64,000 nt of DNA from Baylisascaris procyonis (lineage: Eukaryota; Nematoda; Chromadorea; Rhabditida; Ascarididae), in NCBI GenBank assembly GCA_037389465.1, contig JAZARR010000212.1, positions 3,366,001-3,430,000 on the forward strand, read 5' to 3'. The notes beneath the pieces were generated by a model. The model had not been told where the DNA came from, made no database searches, and was given only the letters and a program-made list of their open reading frames with translations. Positions 37,301-50,110 of the stretch are shown here, one piece after another; position 1 is the first letter of the stretch, and every line of letters starts with the position of its first letter. The translations under genes were made by a program, and so were the position numbers.

Positions 37301-40300
37301 TCATGGAGGACATACTTCCGCAACATCTGGAGATCGTACAAAAGACCACCCACAACAAACATTTGCTATCAGTCTCTCTTCCTTTACCATGTGTTCGTCA
37401 AAATACTCCTGTACTCCTCCTACTTTCTTTCCTTTGCGTCGCGAAGAGCAAATTCTTGACTTTTCTGGATGCTCGGCAGGTATCTTGCCATTGGTTTAGG
37501 ATCTGAGTTGTTGTGAGTGTTGATGTAAGGATGTCGACTTCTTGCACTGTTTATACATGAAACCTCTAAATAAATGCACCTTCACAAGTGGCAAACTTAT
37601 TTCCTATTGGCATTGAAAATTTGTTTCGGAGAGCGACTATAGAATTTTTCGAGATAAATGAATTCCTCATGAGGTATAGAAGAAAACGAACAGTAGAATC
37701 GACGCATCTCGAAGTGCCACGTTTGCTTGTCATTCTTGAGATACCGAGGTGGTGAAACGCACTGAACGTGCGATAAAATCTCTAATTTCGCATTCTGACT
37801 GCCGCATGATGAGTTATAGCTTTCTGTCTTTTGTGAAACATCGCTGAATTTCGATTAAAAATTGCTCTTCCCGATTTATTGCGAGAATAGCGAAGTGGTA
37901 ACTGATCGTCAATGAAAGACATTAGAGCGTTGGCGAAGGGAGGGAAGAGAGAGTGGAGGAGTGGGGTGAAGATTTTTGAATGTGCTCGATAAGTAACAAA
38001 CTCATTACTGTTGACCAGCGGTCATGAAGAGCGCCAAATTTCGATTGTTTGCTCTTCTTTTCTCATCATATAAATGAGAATATCAAACGATTCTTAGCTC
38101 AATTTTGATCGCTTAATTATGTGCTTAAAAGTTTATGTATTCAAAATTAATTAAATTCCAGTGGAATATTATCAATTATGCTGCATTTGAATTGCTTGAA
38201 ACAGTTCGATAAATGCACTATTCGATGCATGAAGCTTCAGTGTTGTATTTTCACTCACCTAGGTCTTGTAAGGGAAATGCGCATTTATTCAACGAACATT
38301 GCCAGCCATCTGCCGCCAAAGACTAGAACAAACTTAAATTTCTTCATGGAATGTGCAGCATTGCGTTAGAGAGGATCTGGAACTATGTGGTGATGTTTCT
38401 TCCTGCGACAGTTTTTTTTCAGCTGATCATAAAAATATAGACAGTCTTTGTAGGCAGATGAAAAAAAAAGTTTGATATAGCATTAACGCAATCTAGGGGA
38501 TAGGTCTGCAAAGTGTATAAGTGCAGATATTCTCTATTTTCTAGCTTAATCTTCATATATCCTGGAGGATTAATTAGAGCAATTCTCATTCATTTGCCAT
38601 ACTCATTTCCTTGAAATCTCTTTTATCAGAATATAGTTCAATATTTTATTGAAACCACCATATTATTTTGTCGAATAAAATGAAATAATTATTTTTGTAA
38701 TTTTATTTAGACATGTATTCCTAAATAAACAACGTTGCTATAAGTGTTCATCCTTTCAGGCGCTCTCTAAAAAAATTAACAAAGGGAATCTAATTTGTAC
38801 TGTGAATTTTTTTAAACTTTAATAGCTTCCACTATTGAATTCACTTTATTCGTAACAGAGGAATTTATTGCTCGAAATGCAGCTGTAATGATGTAAAAAT
38901 TTAAAACCCAAAGGAAATTTGATATATTGTTGACATTGCGATTCTCTAAAATTATTGCACAACAACGCTCTAGTTGTGATCTTTAAACGATCCTTTATGT
39001 TGAATGATGAAACGATGTTTCGTATTCAACGATTTATGAGAAAGTTAAGAATTCGACGTAAAGCCATCTTTAATATCTACGAAATTACAAAGAATTTCAT
39101 CAGCTCAAATTGATCGCCATGCATTTTAGCTTTAAATTGGAGCAATTGTGACATTCGCTAACAGAAGAATTGCGACTAATTATTCCGCTCTATGTGTGTT
39201 TGGGGGGTGAGGAGGGGGGTGGGGGGGGGGCGAGGAGGAGGGAGGAGTTGGAGAGGGAATATAAACTAGATATAGGCCTATTTGATATGGGCCCCATACT
39301 TGATATAGGCCTATTTCACTCTAAAGCAGCAAATGCTGTGTTGCTCACTTGATTAGCATCTCTTATTGTATTCTTGTGCATATCATTGCTTTGAAGGTAA
39401 TCTCATGTTTCTTCTGCTGTGAACCGTTTTATAGAGCAAAGAGATAGTACTTATAGTGGAATTTTTGCATGTAATTCTATGTCTCTATATATAAGCACGA
39501 AGCAAGTGTTAAACTACAGTGCGGTTAGAGATGGAGTGGCAAATAAAACTGCTAAGTTGAAAAAAAGCATTGGGCGGAGTAAACTATCCGCTAGACTCGT
39601 TGTTGTGCAAACGGTGTGGTTAGTGATTTGTGTTGCTTAGGAGATGCGATAGATTTGGATCGAAAGGCTGAGTTTATTTGCTTGTCGGTGGGCGAGCAGT
39701 AGCCGCCTGTGTGCTGCTAGCTATTGGCGAAAAAGCCATCCAGCAAGCTAGCCATAAAATCAATTCGTGTTCTCTTGTGTATGCCCAATGCAAGCGTCAC
39801 GCTCGTCCATCCACGCTTTCCTTCATTCACCTGCCAACATTTCTTTTTGGTTAACATCGTCGTTATTAACTTCCACTCATTCTGTCAATAGACAGTCTTG
39901 ACTATGCAAACATCACCTCGATTATGTTTTTTTCTTTCTTCTTAGCGGGCTCGCAATGAACAGTGTTGTTTTTTCATCCCAACTCATGCATATTAATGTG
40001 CATTTCTTTACCTAAATGATTTTTTAATGGTAGATTATCAAGTGTATTCGATCTAAATGTATTTATCAATTCCCTCAGCGTTCAATGTAGCTAATGACGT
40101 TCGCAACTTTTTATTTCATTTGAGCAGATGTGCCAAATACAGCTTCAATGATGCCTCTGTACTAATGTGAACGATGGAAACGTATACAGTGTTGTCTGTG
40201 ATCCGGTTAGAACATGGTTTAAAGCATTATGTATGGCGGTTTATGGCACCAAAGTTTTGCTCTCATTTAGTAGTTTCTTTAATTGCTTGGCTGATGATTA

Positions 40301-42596
40301 AGCACCAATACGCGCCTGTTGTGGCACTGATATATTCTACTCGTGTAAAAATTTGTAGATCAATCGACTGAGAATGTTTAGCGAGGCAATGATGTGCTAC
40401 AACTACTGAGTGACTGAATAAAACAGGGAACGCATCGTTCTGATTGTCATTGTTAGCAGTTACGTTGGGGTTACATGTTGTGCTTTCTGTGATACTCGTT
40501 TTCAAAGCATTGCTTTGAAAAGTTATTTATCGTTTTATCGTTTTCATAATTTATCGTTTTCATATTTATCACAGCAATTTTTTTATTAAATTTAGGTGGT
40601 GTGAAGTAGGTACCCTTAATCGCTTGCACCACATTTACGACCATATAATGAATTATGTCACTGCGATTGTTGGGATGTGGACGCACAATTAGTTCCATGT
40701 TTCTAATATTTTAACTTGGCCATATACCAACTTTCTGTCCAATCCCATCGTAACGTTGGCCTCTTTTGCATAATCTTTGGGAGCTTCTTAGGTTATTGCT
40801 GATGCAGTCTTCACCGTTAGACTTCTTCCTTTCAGTCTAATAGTAATCTTAGCGGTTTCCATTATGTAATGCAATAAAGATTACTTTTAAAGAAAATGCA
40901 TCTTTATTTTAATTTCCGCACATTTCGATGAAGAATGTCTAAATAGTCTATAGTATTGCAAAGGTAGAATTTCAACATTAAACTTCCTCTAAATCGCTTT
41001 ACAAATGCGGTATGTAAGCTTAGAGCATATATGCGTCATATGCATAGTGCACGTTCACTTATCGCGACGTTGAACTGCTTTTATGCGTTTGCTTGTCATT
41101 ACGCAATCTTTCAGAGCTTCTGATCATCGGCGTGACGTTCAATAAAGCTTAGCGCCTCGGATTAGAAGAGTTAGGCACTCCACTTCACCTTCTGTAAGAC
41201 TTAGAATGTTCAAAGAGATGTACAGGTAGATATTGATCTCAAAATTGTAGATTTCAAAATACATACGTAAATTTCACTACCGTTGTGTCTAGAAATTATA
41301 TTTACCGAGTGTGATGATTCCCTAGTAAAACGCGCCGAAAAGTCCCCTGTCAAAAGTGTTCGTTCAGTCGACGAGAACAGGTGTGGAATGTGTTTTCCCA
41401 TGCAATTTCATAAATAATATTAATCTTTTTTGGAACTCTAAGTGATTAATTTTTGGAACTCTGAAGAAAAAATAAAATAAATCGCATTCAGCTGAAATAA
41501 CCTCTTTATTAATCAACGATTAGCTCAATAATTACTCTGCTTTTTCCATTGAGCGTCTTTCAGTCTAAATTAAGTCGTCTCAAAAGAAAGAGCTTGTATA
41601 GACCATAGGTCCATGTTTATCAAATACGCGATATTATACATGCTTCTTCTACCGAAAAGTAAGCTCCATTTATGGCTGAAAGCGTTAAGTGATAGGAAAA
41701 TGTCTGATGAAGATTACTCACCATTTCAACGCTTTAAATTTCAGCAATGAACTCACACGACCATCTTAAAAGCAGTAGAACTGATTCAAAAGGATGGGGT
41801 ATGATGTTACAGCACGTCGAACAACCGCAAAATACTTCCGAATGGTAATTGCGATAACAAACAAACTTGTCGCATTGTAAACTTCAGGCTGCTACTAGTT
41901 CCTCAACATGAACGAGGCAACCAGAACCGTCCACTCGTTTTGGTTATATTGAACATAGATGTACTCATTTAACAGCAATTCGGTTCGAAACTACGAGGCA
42001 GAAAAGTGAAGGAAACTATTGCCATGCGTAGGGGACCAACTTTCGTTGCATCAATCAATATGCATGTTAAGCTAGTGGAGTGAGTTTTTGATGGCTCCTT
42101 TTCACCTTTATTTTTCCTCCTGATTACCTGGATGTTATTCAGCTTTCCAGTTTGACTTCGTCTCGAGAAACAAACAGCGAAGTGTGCTAGATGAATAGAC
42201 ATGATACGCGTTTTTGTGGGCAGTTTCGTCCTTAACGTCTCGTTAAAATTTGACAGCCGTATATCAGCATCGCATCTCGGTTAGAAGTTTGAAAAATAGC
42301 GGCTTGTGCTTTTCGGCTAAATTGTTGAATTGTAAACGATAGTGAACTAGAAATTTAAACGAGTGTTGGCTATGTTCTTAAGAGCTTTTGAGATTCTAAT
42401 TCTGAAAAAAGAATATCGTTTTTGTAAATCTCGAAACATTTACATTTCGAATAATGCGCTCTCCCCCTCTCCCTCGCTCTCCCTCTTAGGTGAGGTGCTT
42501 TTTCGATTCATGCAGACTTCTACATCAGACATCAATGCGTGCCTAAATCTGGGTGATGAAAACGTACATCTCTGTGATTTACGCAGAGAAATTTAA
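37301..42596 (+). CDS. Candidate last two exons of an unassigned gene (5' part not found)
   Basis: Segment 37301-37479 has a TTTATTTTCAG acceptor and a CGGCAG|GTATCT donor. Segment 42490-42596 has an exceptionally long CT-rich tract ending CTCTTAG and runs to a stop. They join in phase 1 (G|GT) to give a hydrophilic C-terminal region, including DRTKDHPQQTFAISLSSF, FFPLRREEQILDFSGCSAG and FRFMQTSTSDINACLNLGDE. A second frame in the first segment begins with ATG two bases after the acceptor and is also open, so the frame is uncertain. The intron would be 5 kb. No homologue is recognised. Confidence 0.3.
39202..39248 (+). repeat. G-rich tract with G-quadruplex potential
   Basis: Runs of six, six and ten guanines within 29 bases are followed by GAGGAGGAGGGAGGAG, in an AT-rich setting. 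The purine strand is the plus strand. Downstream, GATATAGGCCTATTT occurs twice (near 39260 and 39295), with palindromic AGGCCT and GGGCCC centres. No gene is associated. Confidence 0.75.
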
Positions 42597-42599
42597 GGC

Positions 42600-45250
42600 A
42601 TTTACATATGGAAATTTAGGGGTCTCACACAAATACATGATCGTATTATATTTCACTTACTTTTAAAGCGAACAAATCGAAGCAGTGTGGACAATTCTCT
42701 GTGAGCTGATAATTGTGGTAAGCCTACAGCTGTCACTCCTAACAAAGGAACTGAGTACCGTGACCGAGTTCTTTGTTTTGCTAACAGTTGTCACGTGTCG
42801 TAATGTTGTGTAGCTGTCGGAAGTGCACTGTTGATAGGGATTCCCTTATCAAACGTTTGCGTTATGCAGTTGAAGTCAGCTGATAAGGATTCATCTGTCA
42901 TCTAGCATTCACCAATAACTCAATTTTCCTTATTATTTTGGCAAAGCGTGCTCAAATCGTGGAATTTTTTGGCCATTTCGGCTAAACTTTCAGCAGATTT
43001 CTGCGCAAGCCTGCGCTTTTATTGTGTTACTGCGAATTTACACTTTTAAAGAGCACTGGGGCAACATCCTGCTCATGTCTTCTTTTAGTTAGTAGTGGCT
43101 GTTCGCACCTCAAACCTACCCAGCTTTATTAACTCACGTCAAGCTCATGAATGAAAGTCGTCTGCGATTGTGAGAAGAATCCACCTGGTTGCCTTGAATT
43201 TCTGCTTTATTTACTAATCTGTAAATAACTGGGGGATTTCTTTTGCTCTCATCGATATTAACATTTTCGAATCGTTATAAGAGCTGTTTACTGGAAGTAT
43301 ATAAGAGACTAAACAAAATACGATCTCACGAGCAGTTTACAGTGTTGTACCTCTTTTTTTTTCTTTCAAATTGAAGATTGCCTCTAGAAGAAGAACACAG
43401 TTCCAGGGAATGTTTTCATATATATTTAAATGACAATAATTTCGTTCGAAAATATGCCAAAAATTGTTTGATAAGCGGTTGTCCATCTTGTATATGAACT
43501 TAAGAATTCGTTATTTTCATGTTAAGTTGACTTAAGTCGATGCAGTTACGATACTCGAACATCATATAGTCGATTCTTAGTGATCATAGCGTGTTGTAAT
43601 CTGTCAGAAGGTGCTTCACTACCTTACAGGAGGAGATTTATGTTTGGTTTTTTTTTTTTTTTTTTTTTTTTGCTTCAGAATACGTGCTGTTTCAACTAAC
43701 TCAACGAAATAAAAAAAACGGAAATTATTTTCTCAGCTATTTGGCGTCTAGTATGAGTGCTCATCCATAATACTATTCCATCCCTAATACTCATAAAAAT
43801 GCCTTCTCTCAAACATTGATCGCAAAAATGATCCGAGAGAAATGTCTGCTCAAAGGTGGCAAATTTCCTAAGCTGCTTGCTGCACATATTGCCCTATGAC
43901 TGCGTTTCTTGATATGTTTAATTTTCGGTTTAGTTCACGCAGCAAACATGAATCGCTCGTATGACTTTAGTGGCACATCGATAATGCAAGCGGATAGGCG
44001 TGCGCATAAAGTTTTATTTGTGGCAACATTTCCAACTCATTCGCATCATTTAGCGCATTGATTTTCACGAGTCGAAGTGTTTGTTGGGAGTGGAAGGAGA
44101 GATATTATCGAGAAACTCATCAACGCAGCTAGGTTGTTTAGCACAATCAATGAGATTTTCCAGTGGACACAATTGCCGGCTGAAGATTTAAATATCGGCA
44201 ACGAACAGTCGAGAAATCATCCAAAAAATCGCACTAAAAAGTCGCGCTCAGCAAGGTCATGCTTACAGCTTCGCTATGTTTTCTATGGCAAGTTCATGTA
44301 GTAAGACACAACAGTTAAATTGCTCATACATTTCTACGTTGCGCTGGGATTCACAAGCAACGTTAGGCGACGTCGGCAAAAAGGATGGATTCCGACTATG
44401 GTTTCCGGGAATTTCCAAAACTTGAACTTCCAATTCCGACTCTGACTTCTAAAAAAGGGCTTGTTCCTGCTCAGTCCCGACAAAATAGCAGTCAATTTCG
44501 GCATCAGAGTGCGAGAAGGAGTCTTACATAGCATTCTAGTATAGACAGCAAATGCTTTTGACTGAGCCCTTCAGAACCATGCTTTTAAATAAAAGATTGT
44601 TGCTCAGAATCTCTTTTAGTGATCGATGAGAAGTTGATATTTTCTCATTCAAATGCCACGCAAAGTACTGAATTTTTGAGGTATCCGTTTACCATAGGGA
44701 AAATGTAAAAACAATCCTTATGGGTAGTTGCGTATAAAATTTGCGCCATACCTCCTGACGCAAGGAGAAGAAACAGAGCGCGAACCAAAAACAGGATGAT
44801 ACAAGCTCAAAAGTGAGCCTAAATTAGAGGAACTGGAATTATAGAAATATTAGTTGCAACAGAAATATTAGGAAAATCAAAGTTGAAGAATGAAGCTGCC
44901 CTCATTTTAGAATATTTCGCTGTCACATCGGCGTTGAATAATCGTCACATCTGGTTATTGCCCACCCTCGTCCTTTTCGCCGTGCCATAAGCTCTGCGGA
45001 AATTCGCAGAGCAATTTGGGCGTATACGTTGATTGGGAAACCAGAGCAACTCTCCTTTGTCGTCTGCAAATACTCCTTTTCCGCTCGACAGCAGTATAAA
45101 AAGGAAGACCTTGCGGTATATAAGACCGATATTCACTTCCAGTTTTCTTCGAGAGCAATGATAAGAAGAGGTTAGCAGACTGACCTCGTAGATCAAATAA
45201 CAGTGTGGAAGCATCAAAATAGTCCTGTGATATCCATGTTTAGTAAATTC
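42600..45250. other. No gene assigned
   Basis: This is AT-rich. Exon-like frames are seen at 42994-43092 (after CTTTCAG) and 44077-44301 (75 codons, e.g. SGRRDIIEKLINAARLFSTI, no ATG start), and a T-run at 43647-43671. A degenerate TTCC/GACT-rich patch near 44390-44480 gives a minus-strand frame and looks repeat-derived. Confidence 0.3.
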
Positions 45251-45257
45251 ATAATAC

Positions 45258-45351
45258 ATGCCGATTGCAGCTGAGAACACAGAAACGAAAAAGCGCCGAT
45301 CCTCAAATTCTAGTGGGTCCTCAAAATTTTTACTGCCAGCAACAATACTAG
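45258..45351 (+). CDS. Candidate first coding exon, Ser/Lys-rich
   Basis: The ATG at 45258 lies 16 bases after a CATGTTTAG acceptor. The frame reads MPIAAENTETKKRRSSNSSG and ends CTAG|GTAATA in phase 1. A 31-base segment at about 45940-45970, flanked by TTTTATGCAG and GTAAGTG, would continue in phase. Continuation after that is speculative (a hydrophobic segment near 46630 fits). No homology is recognised. Confidence 0.2.
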
Positions 45352-45359
45352 GTAATACG

Positions 45360-48140
45360 AAGCTTGGTGCTGCTTACGGATATGTTACTTACTACTATAT
45401 TTTGCATAAGTATAGTGCTTATAGTGTTTCCACTTGTCGTTAGCCATTACTTGCTACTCTCATGCTATGTTGTGCTACTACAAATGCTGCTTGCAGTATT
45501 ACTAGTGATAATAATAGCGCTAGCAATAATATTACTAGTAATGAGTGTTACTGCCATGAAAACTACACTACCACTGCTGCTATCCGACATTAGTTGTAGT
45601 ATGTCTTACTAGTAATGATAGCCGAAAGTAATCTGTAAAATTGTTCGCGAATGAAGCTAATTATATTAGCTAGGGGCAGCACTAATTAGTGGGCTTTTTC
45701 CTTATTGAATATGAAGCATTTTCTCTTTTGTGCTCGCAATGCTTATCGCATGCGCAAAAGCTGTTTCTTTTAAACGATCGCCTTCATTTTAACGTCAGAT
45801 AGCTGCACTATTGATGTTTTACAATGACTCATTTTATGCTGCCTTCTTTTTCCGATCTTTTTATTTCATCAATGCTTCACACTATATCGTTGTTTTCGTA
45901 AATTTATTCTCTTTTTAATGTGATTGCACTTTTATGCAGAGAATACTTTCGAAAAAATATCCAATTTTTGTAAGTGAAACTCTTGCATGCTCTCAACTAT
46001 TAATCCGATATTCTACATCGTAAGCCATTTGATATTCTCTCACTTATGTCAATGGTCGTCGAATATATGGCTTATACATCGATTGCTTTTCCTATTTTCG
46101 AGTTGGTAATGATTTTCGATTTGACTGTTAATGTATTCGATATGCATTAGTTCTATTGCATTAAATCTGTGCTTATTCAGTTATTTTTTGTGAGAAAACA
46201 ATAAAGACTCTATTGTTATCTCAAATATCTCACATTTCTCACCTATAAATTGATAAGTTATTTTCTTTATCCCCATTGCTTGTTAGATGAGAAGCAAACG
46301 TTTCATCTCTCATCTAGTTCTTTGTCCTCGACGAAAAGAAAATAGCGATGAGCGAATGTTAAAGAAAGGAAATTAAATGTGACTGTAATCGAAGTTTAAA
46401 GTTTAATAGCGTCGTATGTTTCTGCTATAGAGCCTTTTGCATGGGTCATTTTTTGATGTGACAATCAGCGAGTGATCTTTTAGAAAGAAAATCATAACCT
46501 TTGTTTGTTCATCGCCTGGGTGACTTCTAGTGCTATCACATTAACGATGATATCTCCTGGAAAGTCAAAAAGTTGAAGCTATTTTCCATATTCCATTCAT
46601 AAGGAGTCAGAAGAATTTCCAAAACAGTTCTCAATGTGTATTTCATAAACGTTTTCATCAGTTCTATCTTCCTGCTCATGCTGATAATAAATATAAAACA
46701 TCCACTATGCTAAATAAATTACTGAAATATTTCCCAATGAATCAAATTTCGCGTTCGCTTGTTGAACTATAGTAGACACTCAGGGAAGAAACGAAGAGAT
46801 TTCAAGAGAAAAGAATCTTTGAAAAGCAAACGAGAGCTTATGAAGGACACATTAATTATTGAGGAACCGTCTGAAAACTTTTGAGCATTAACGTCAACAT
46901 TTAAGCGTTGCCATTTTCTGCGATGTAACATTTGCTTGCTAGAAAATATTTCAACTATTTTAGTGAGATAAAAATAATGAATACAAGAGTCATAAATTTT
47001 TATTGAAGTATATTTTCGTTTGCTTGAATATATTGACCGTATTCATCTATATATAAACTCATTTGGGTGGATCAATTTGAAAGCAGCGGTATTATTTTAC
47101 TTCGTGTTTTCTATCGATTGGCTCACAGCTGCCACAAATGTGTTATGCGCGAAAACTGCATGCACAGAGAGCGCATTATCGCCACCCGACAAGCAACCGG
47201 TTTATGTTCGCTTTCATTTTCGATCCTATGCTAGTACAATCCTACTTCCTCATTGTTAGATCCTCGCGTATATGATATATCTCTAATATGTTCATATAAG
47301 TTACTAATGAAAGGAGGGCATCTGCATTTTCTAATATATATAGAAGTTTAGGCAAAATTAGGAAAACGCTAATTTCTTATGCAAAAGTGACAGCTTCAGT
47401 TTGACTACTTTCAAGGTAGTGCTCATTGCTCATAAAGTGTTAGTTGTTTTTAGTATTAGCCACAATTGGGGAGGAGGCATATTCTTTAAAAAAAACTTTC
47501 TCCATTCCTTTTTATATCAGACGGTGCAATAGTACGCAATATTCATTAAAACAAGTGATAGGAATTTCTTCAATTTTTGAGAAAATGAATGCTTGAATAG
47601 TTAATAAACAGTAATAAAAAACGTTCAAAACTTGTAAATTAACCGAATATAAAACCTTAAGTGAATAATTTTTCCAAATTGCTTTGCATTGGAGAAATGC
47701 ACATTCGTTTATCAAACATGATTACGTGTTGTTTCTAAGCACTTTATTTCAACTCCATATTGCTCGCAAATAAAACGCCTATATCATACGTTCTTAAAAT
47801 TCGCATCTCATCTCAAAACATACACCTATGCACCTCGATGCTTCTCCTAGTTTGTTGTATATTATTATTTTTTATTCGTGCATCGCATAAATAGTACTAC
47901 TGAGCACCACTGTTTTTTTTGTTTTTTTGTTTTTTTTTGCAGCATTTAGAGAATGTTATTTTTCGGTGCAAACGAATTGAATGAACTGGTCGCTATCTTC
48001 AGTATGAAAGATTTCGTTTGTTGGTTTTAATGTGATTTTGGCTTTGCCGAAGAAAAAAAAAAAAAAGAAGAAAGGTTTTTCAATGGGAACCCCAACAAAA
48101 ATGCTGAACGACGGAAGTATTGATCATCTTTTCTTAGTTA
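45360..48140. other. No gene assigned; cryptic trinucleotide-rich patch
   Basis: 45410-45610 is a degenerate ACT/TGC/TAG trinucleotide-rich patch that produces a very hydrophobic 82-codon frame, which I regard as an artefact of composition. The rest is AT-rich, with T-runs near 47910-47940. Confidence 0.35.
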
Positions 48141-48144
48141 AGCG

Positions 48145-48495
48145 TTAGGAGGAAACAATGGCTGATGTGTTTTTCCTAGAAAGAAAATGGAAAATTGAGA
48201 ACTTGCCAAGTGCCTGAAAAAAAATCCCATTGGCGATTTTCTTAAAACATTTTTTGGTTGAGGATTGATTTGCTAGATTCGGGCGCATATGTTGTGCCGA
48301 AATATTTTGATGAGTTAGCGAAATGGGCATCGGCAAGTTGGTTTTATGTGTTAAATCTAAATTGCGCTTTGCTTCGTTAATGATGAAAACGTTTCGATCA
48401 TCGTTACGAGCTTCTACGAAGGTTGTCCATTCTAATTGCGCTAGCGAGAACGTATGTTGTGCTCTTTTAAAGTGGGAATTTTGTTTGGACGACAT
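48145..48495 (-). CDS. Unassigned ORF or first exon, 116 codons
   Basis: The ATG at 48495 opens a frame starting MSSKQNSHFKRAQHTFSLAQ. About the first 85 codons look coding by composition (e.g. WTTFVEARNDDRNVFIINEA, MPISLTHQNISAQHMRP), and the last third is more A/T-driven. It may be a first coding exon ending before the stop, or a chance frame. There is no membrane segment and no recognised domain. Confidence 0.3.
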   Translation of the reverse strand: MSSKQNSHFKRAQHTFSLAQLEWTTFVEARNDDRNVFIINEAKRNLDLTHKTNLPMPISLTHQNISAQHMRPNLANQSSTKKCFKKIANGIFFQALGKFSIFHFLSRKNTSAIVSS

Positions 48496-49142
48496 TGAAA
48501 AGTGACGTCTACAAGCTATTCGAGATCACCAATTCCACTTTACCTGGCAAATGTCCTGGTCAGCTAAGCCACTGTGAGCACTGCCATCATCCGCTGTTTA
48601 TAGCGATATAGAAATTCTCGCTTATCTCGGATTTGCTGCTAATGCGTTTTGTCATTTTTAGAAGTTATAAGTGGTCAACTATCGCTTATCAATATTTCCT
48701 TCCAAAAACATTTGCATTTTAAAGAGGGCATGTTGATAAAGATGCCGGATGAAGTGTATAAATGTTGTTTAAACGCGGGCAAATAAAGGTTCTTATCGAG
48801 TCTTACCACCTCGATAGGAAATACCTTAGCTTCGCTGTTCTGTATTGATGGCATCGTATATTGACAATTCCGTTTTTTTTGAATTTGCGTGCTGTTGCTG
48901 ACTCATTGCTGCACCAGTCTGGTTCGTTCTATCATACGAAGATCGTTTGTTCTTGTTGGATGATTTTTTAACTGCTAATCTGGAAAACGGACAAATTTTC
49001 TACTCCTGAATCGTCAGGGTTTTTCCTAAAGCTGTCATTAGCGAGATTCAGGGAGAAAGGAGGGTGTATTGATACTCTGATAGGAAGATCAAAAAAGTTT
49101 AGCATTTCTCGTACAGATAGTGATGATGAACAAAACAAGATA

Positions 49143-49418
49143 AAATCCTTTTGAAAACAAGACTTGTATTACTGCTGTTCGATGTCGCTGTGCTGCTGCT
49201 CGTCCTCCGGTGTCTGCCGTTGTCGCACTTGAGCTGATTTGACGCCGACCTCTGTTGCGCGATACTTCAGATGATGACGTCCTCTGTGCACCAATGAACA
49301 ACCACCTTTCTCCTCTGTCAGTTACCCAGTAATATACCATATATTGTGAGATAGTTCGATTCCTAATACAACACCGTATTTCGCCTTGCATACCTCTTGC
49401 TTGCAGCCTGACGCTGCC
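49143..49418. repeat. 276-bp dispersed repeat, copy 2
   Basis: It is identical to 34096-34371 and in the same orientation, with unrelated flanks (TGAACAAAACAAGATA to the left, TCACACATTCACCAAC to the right). The minus-strand frame stays open and runs to 100 codons here (49089-49391). The shared orientation and 15-kb spacing could suggest long terminal repeats, but LTR end motifs are lacking and the sequence between looks like ordinary host DNA. Confidence 0.9.
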
Positions 49419-50074
49419 TCACACATTCACCAACAGTAATTCAATTTCCCATATCCAGCAACGTCACTTATTCCGTTTCTGATGTAATCGCATGCACTGA
49501 TCATTGCACAGCTACTAAATTGTTCGAATGTTCTACAATGCCTACACAAATGAAAACTTTTTTCGCAAAACTTTTCAACTTTCCGCGACGTTGAACTTTC
49601 TTGGTTCGCGTAAACATCGCTTTTAGCACGTTTTAAGCTTTTTCTGGTATTTATACTTTTGTGTTCCTGTTCGTCGGCATTAAGTCCTTAGATTGTTATT
49701 GTATTCTACCGATGTGTCATAAGTAATTTGTAGTGCTTTTCTTAGTAGTGGACATGCTACACTATCGGAAATGCTCATAAGAATCATCCGTTGTACCGTT
49801 TGAATTGCTAGTTTCTTAAGCAGTAATGTATCGTGCCCTGTACTGCATGTCTGTTGAGCTGTAAAATATGAACTGTCTCTTCTGTAAGGTTAAGCACTTT
49901 ACTTGCAGTAAATGCACAGCAGTAAAGTAGTCTTATGTTAAGCTAAGTTTCGAGTGATATTCGCATCCATTATTGGCAGCTTCAACTGTAATGTTCTTCA
50001 AAAAGTTGTTTTTTTTAGGGTTATGTGCGAGTGAGAAAACAACTGCCCTGCCAACTAAAGACAGCCACCGAAAT

Positions 50075-50088
50075 AACATTTGTATCAG
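50075..50088 (+). promoter_or_regulatory. Candidate spliced-leader acceptor
   Basis: ACATTTGTATCAG ends at 50088, 22 bases before the ATG at 50111. No coding exon upstream matches, so trans-splicing is a reasonable inference. Confidence 0.35.
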
Positions 50089-50110
50089 CTGAGTGCTGAG
50101 TGTTTGTCCC

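Noticed and set aside
39170..39352. 60-codon frame across the G-run
   Set aside because: Its Gly/Glu/Arg content comes from the purine tract. No start context or homology.
45364..45612. 82-codon, extremely hydrophobic open frame
   Set aside because: It is generated by a degenerate trinucleotide-rich patch (ACT/TGC/TAG units). The amino-acid bias follows the DNA composition, and there are no supporting splice sites.
34096..49418. A 15-kb LTR retrotransposon bounded by the two 276-bp repeats
   Set aside because: There are no TG/CA ends, no primer-binding site or polypurine tract next to the repeats, no target duplication, and no gag/pol-like frames between them.
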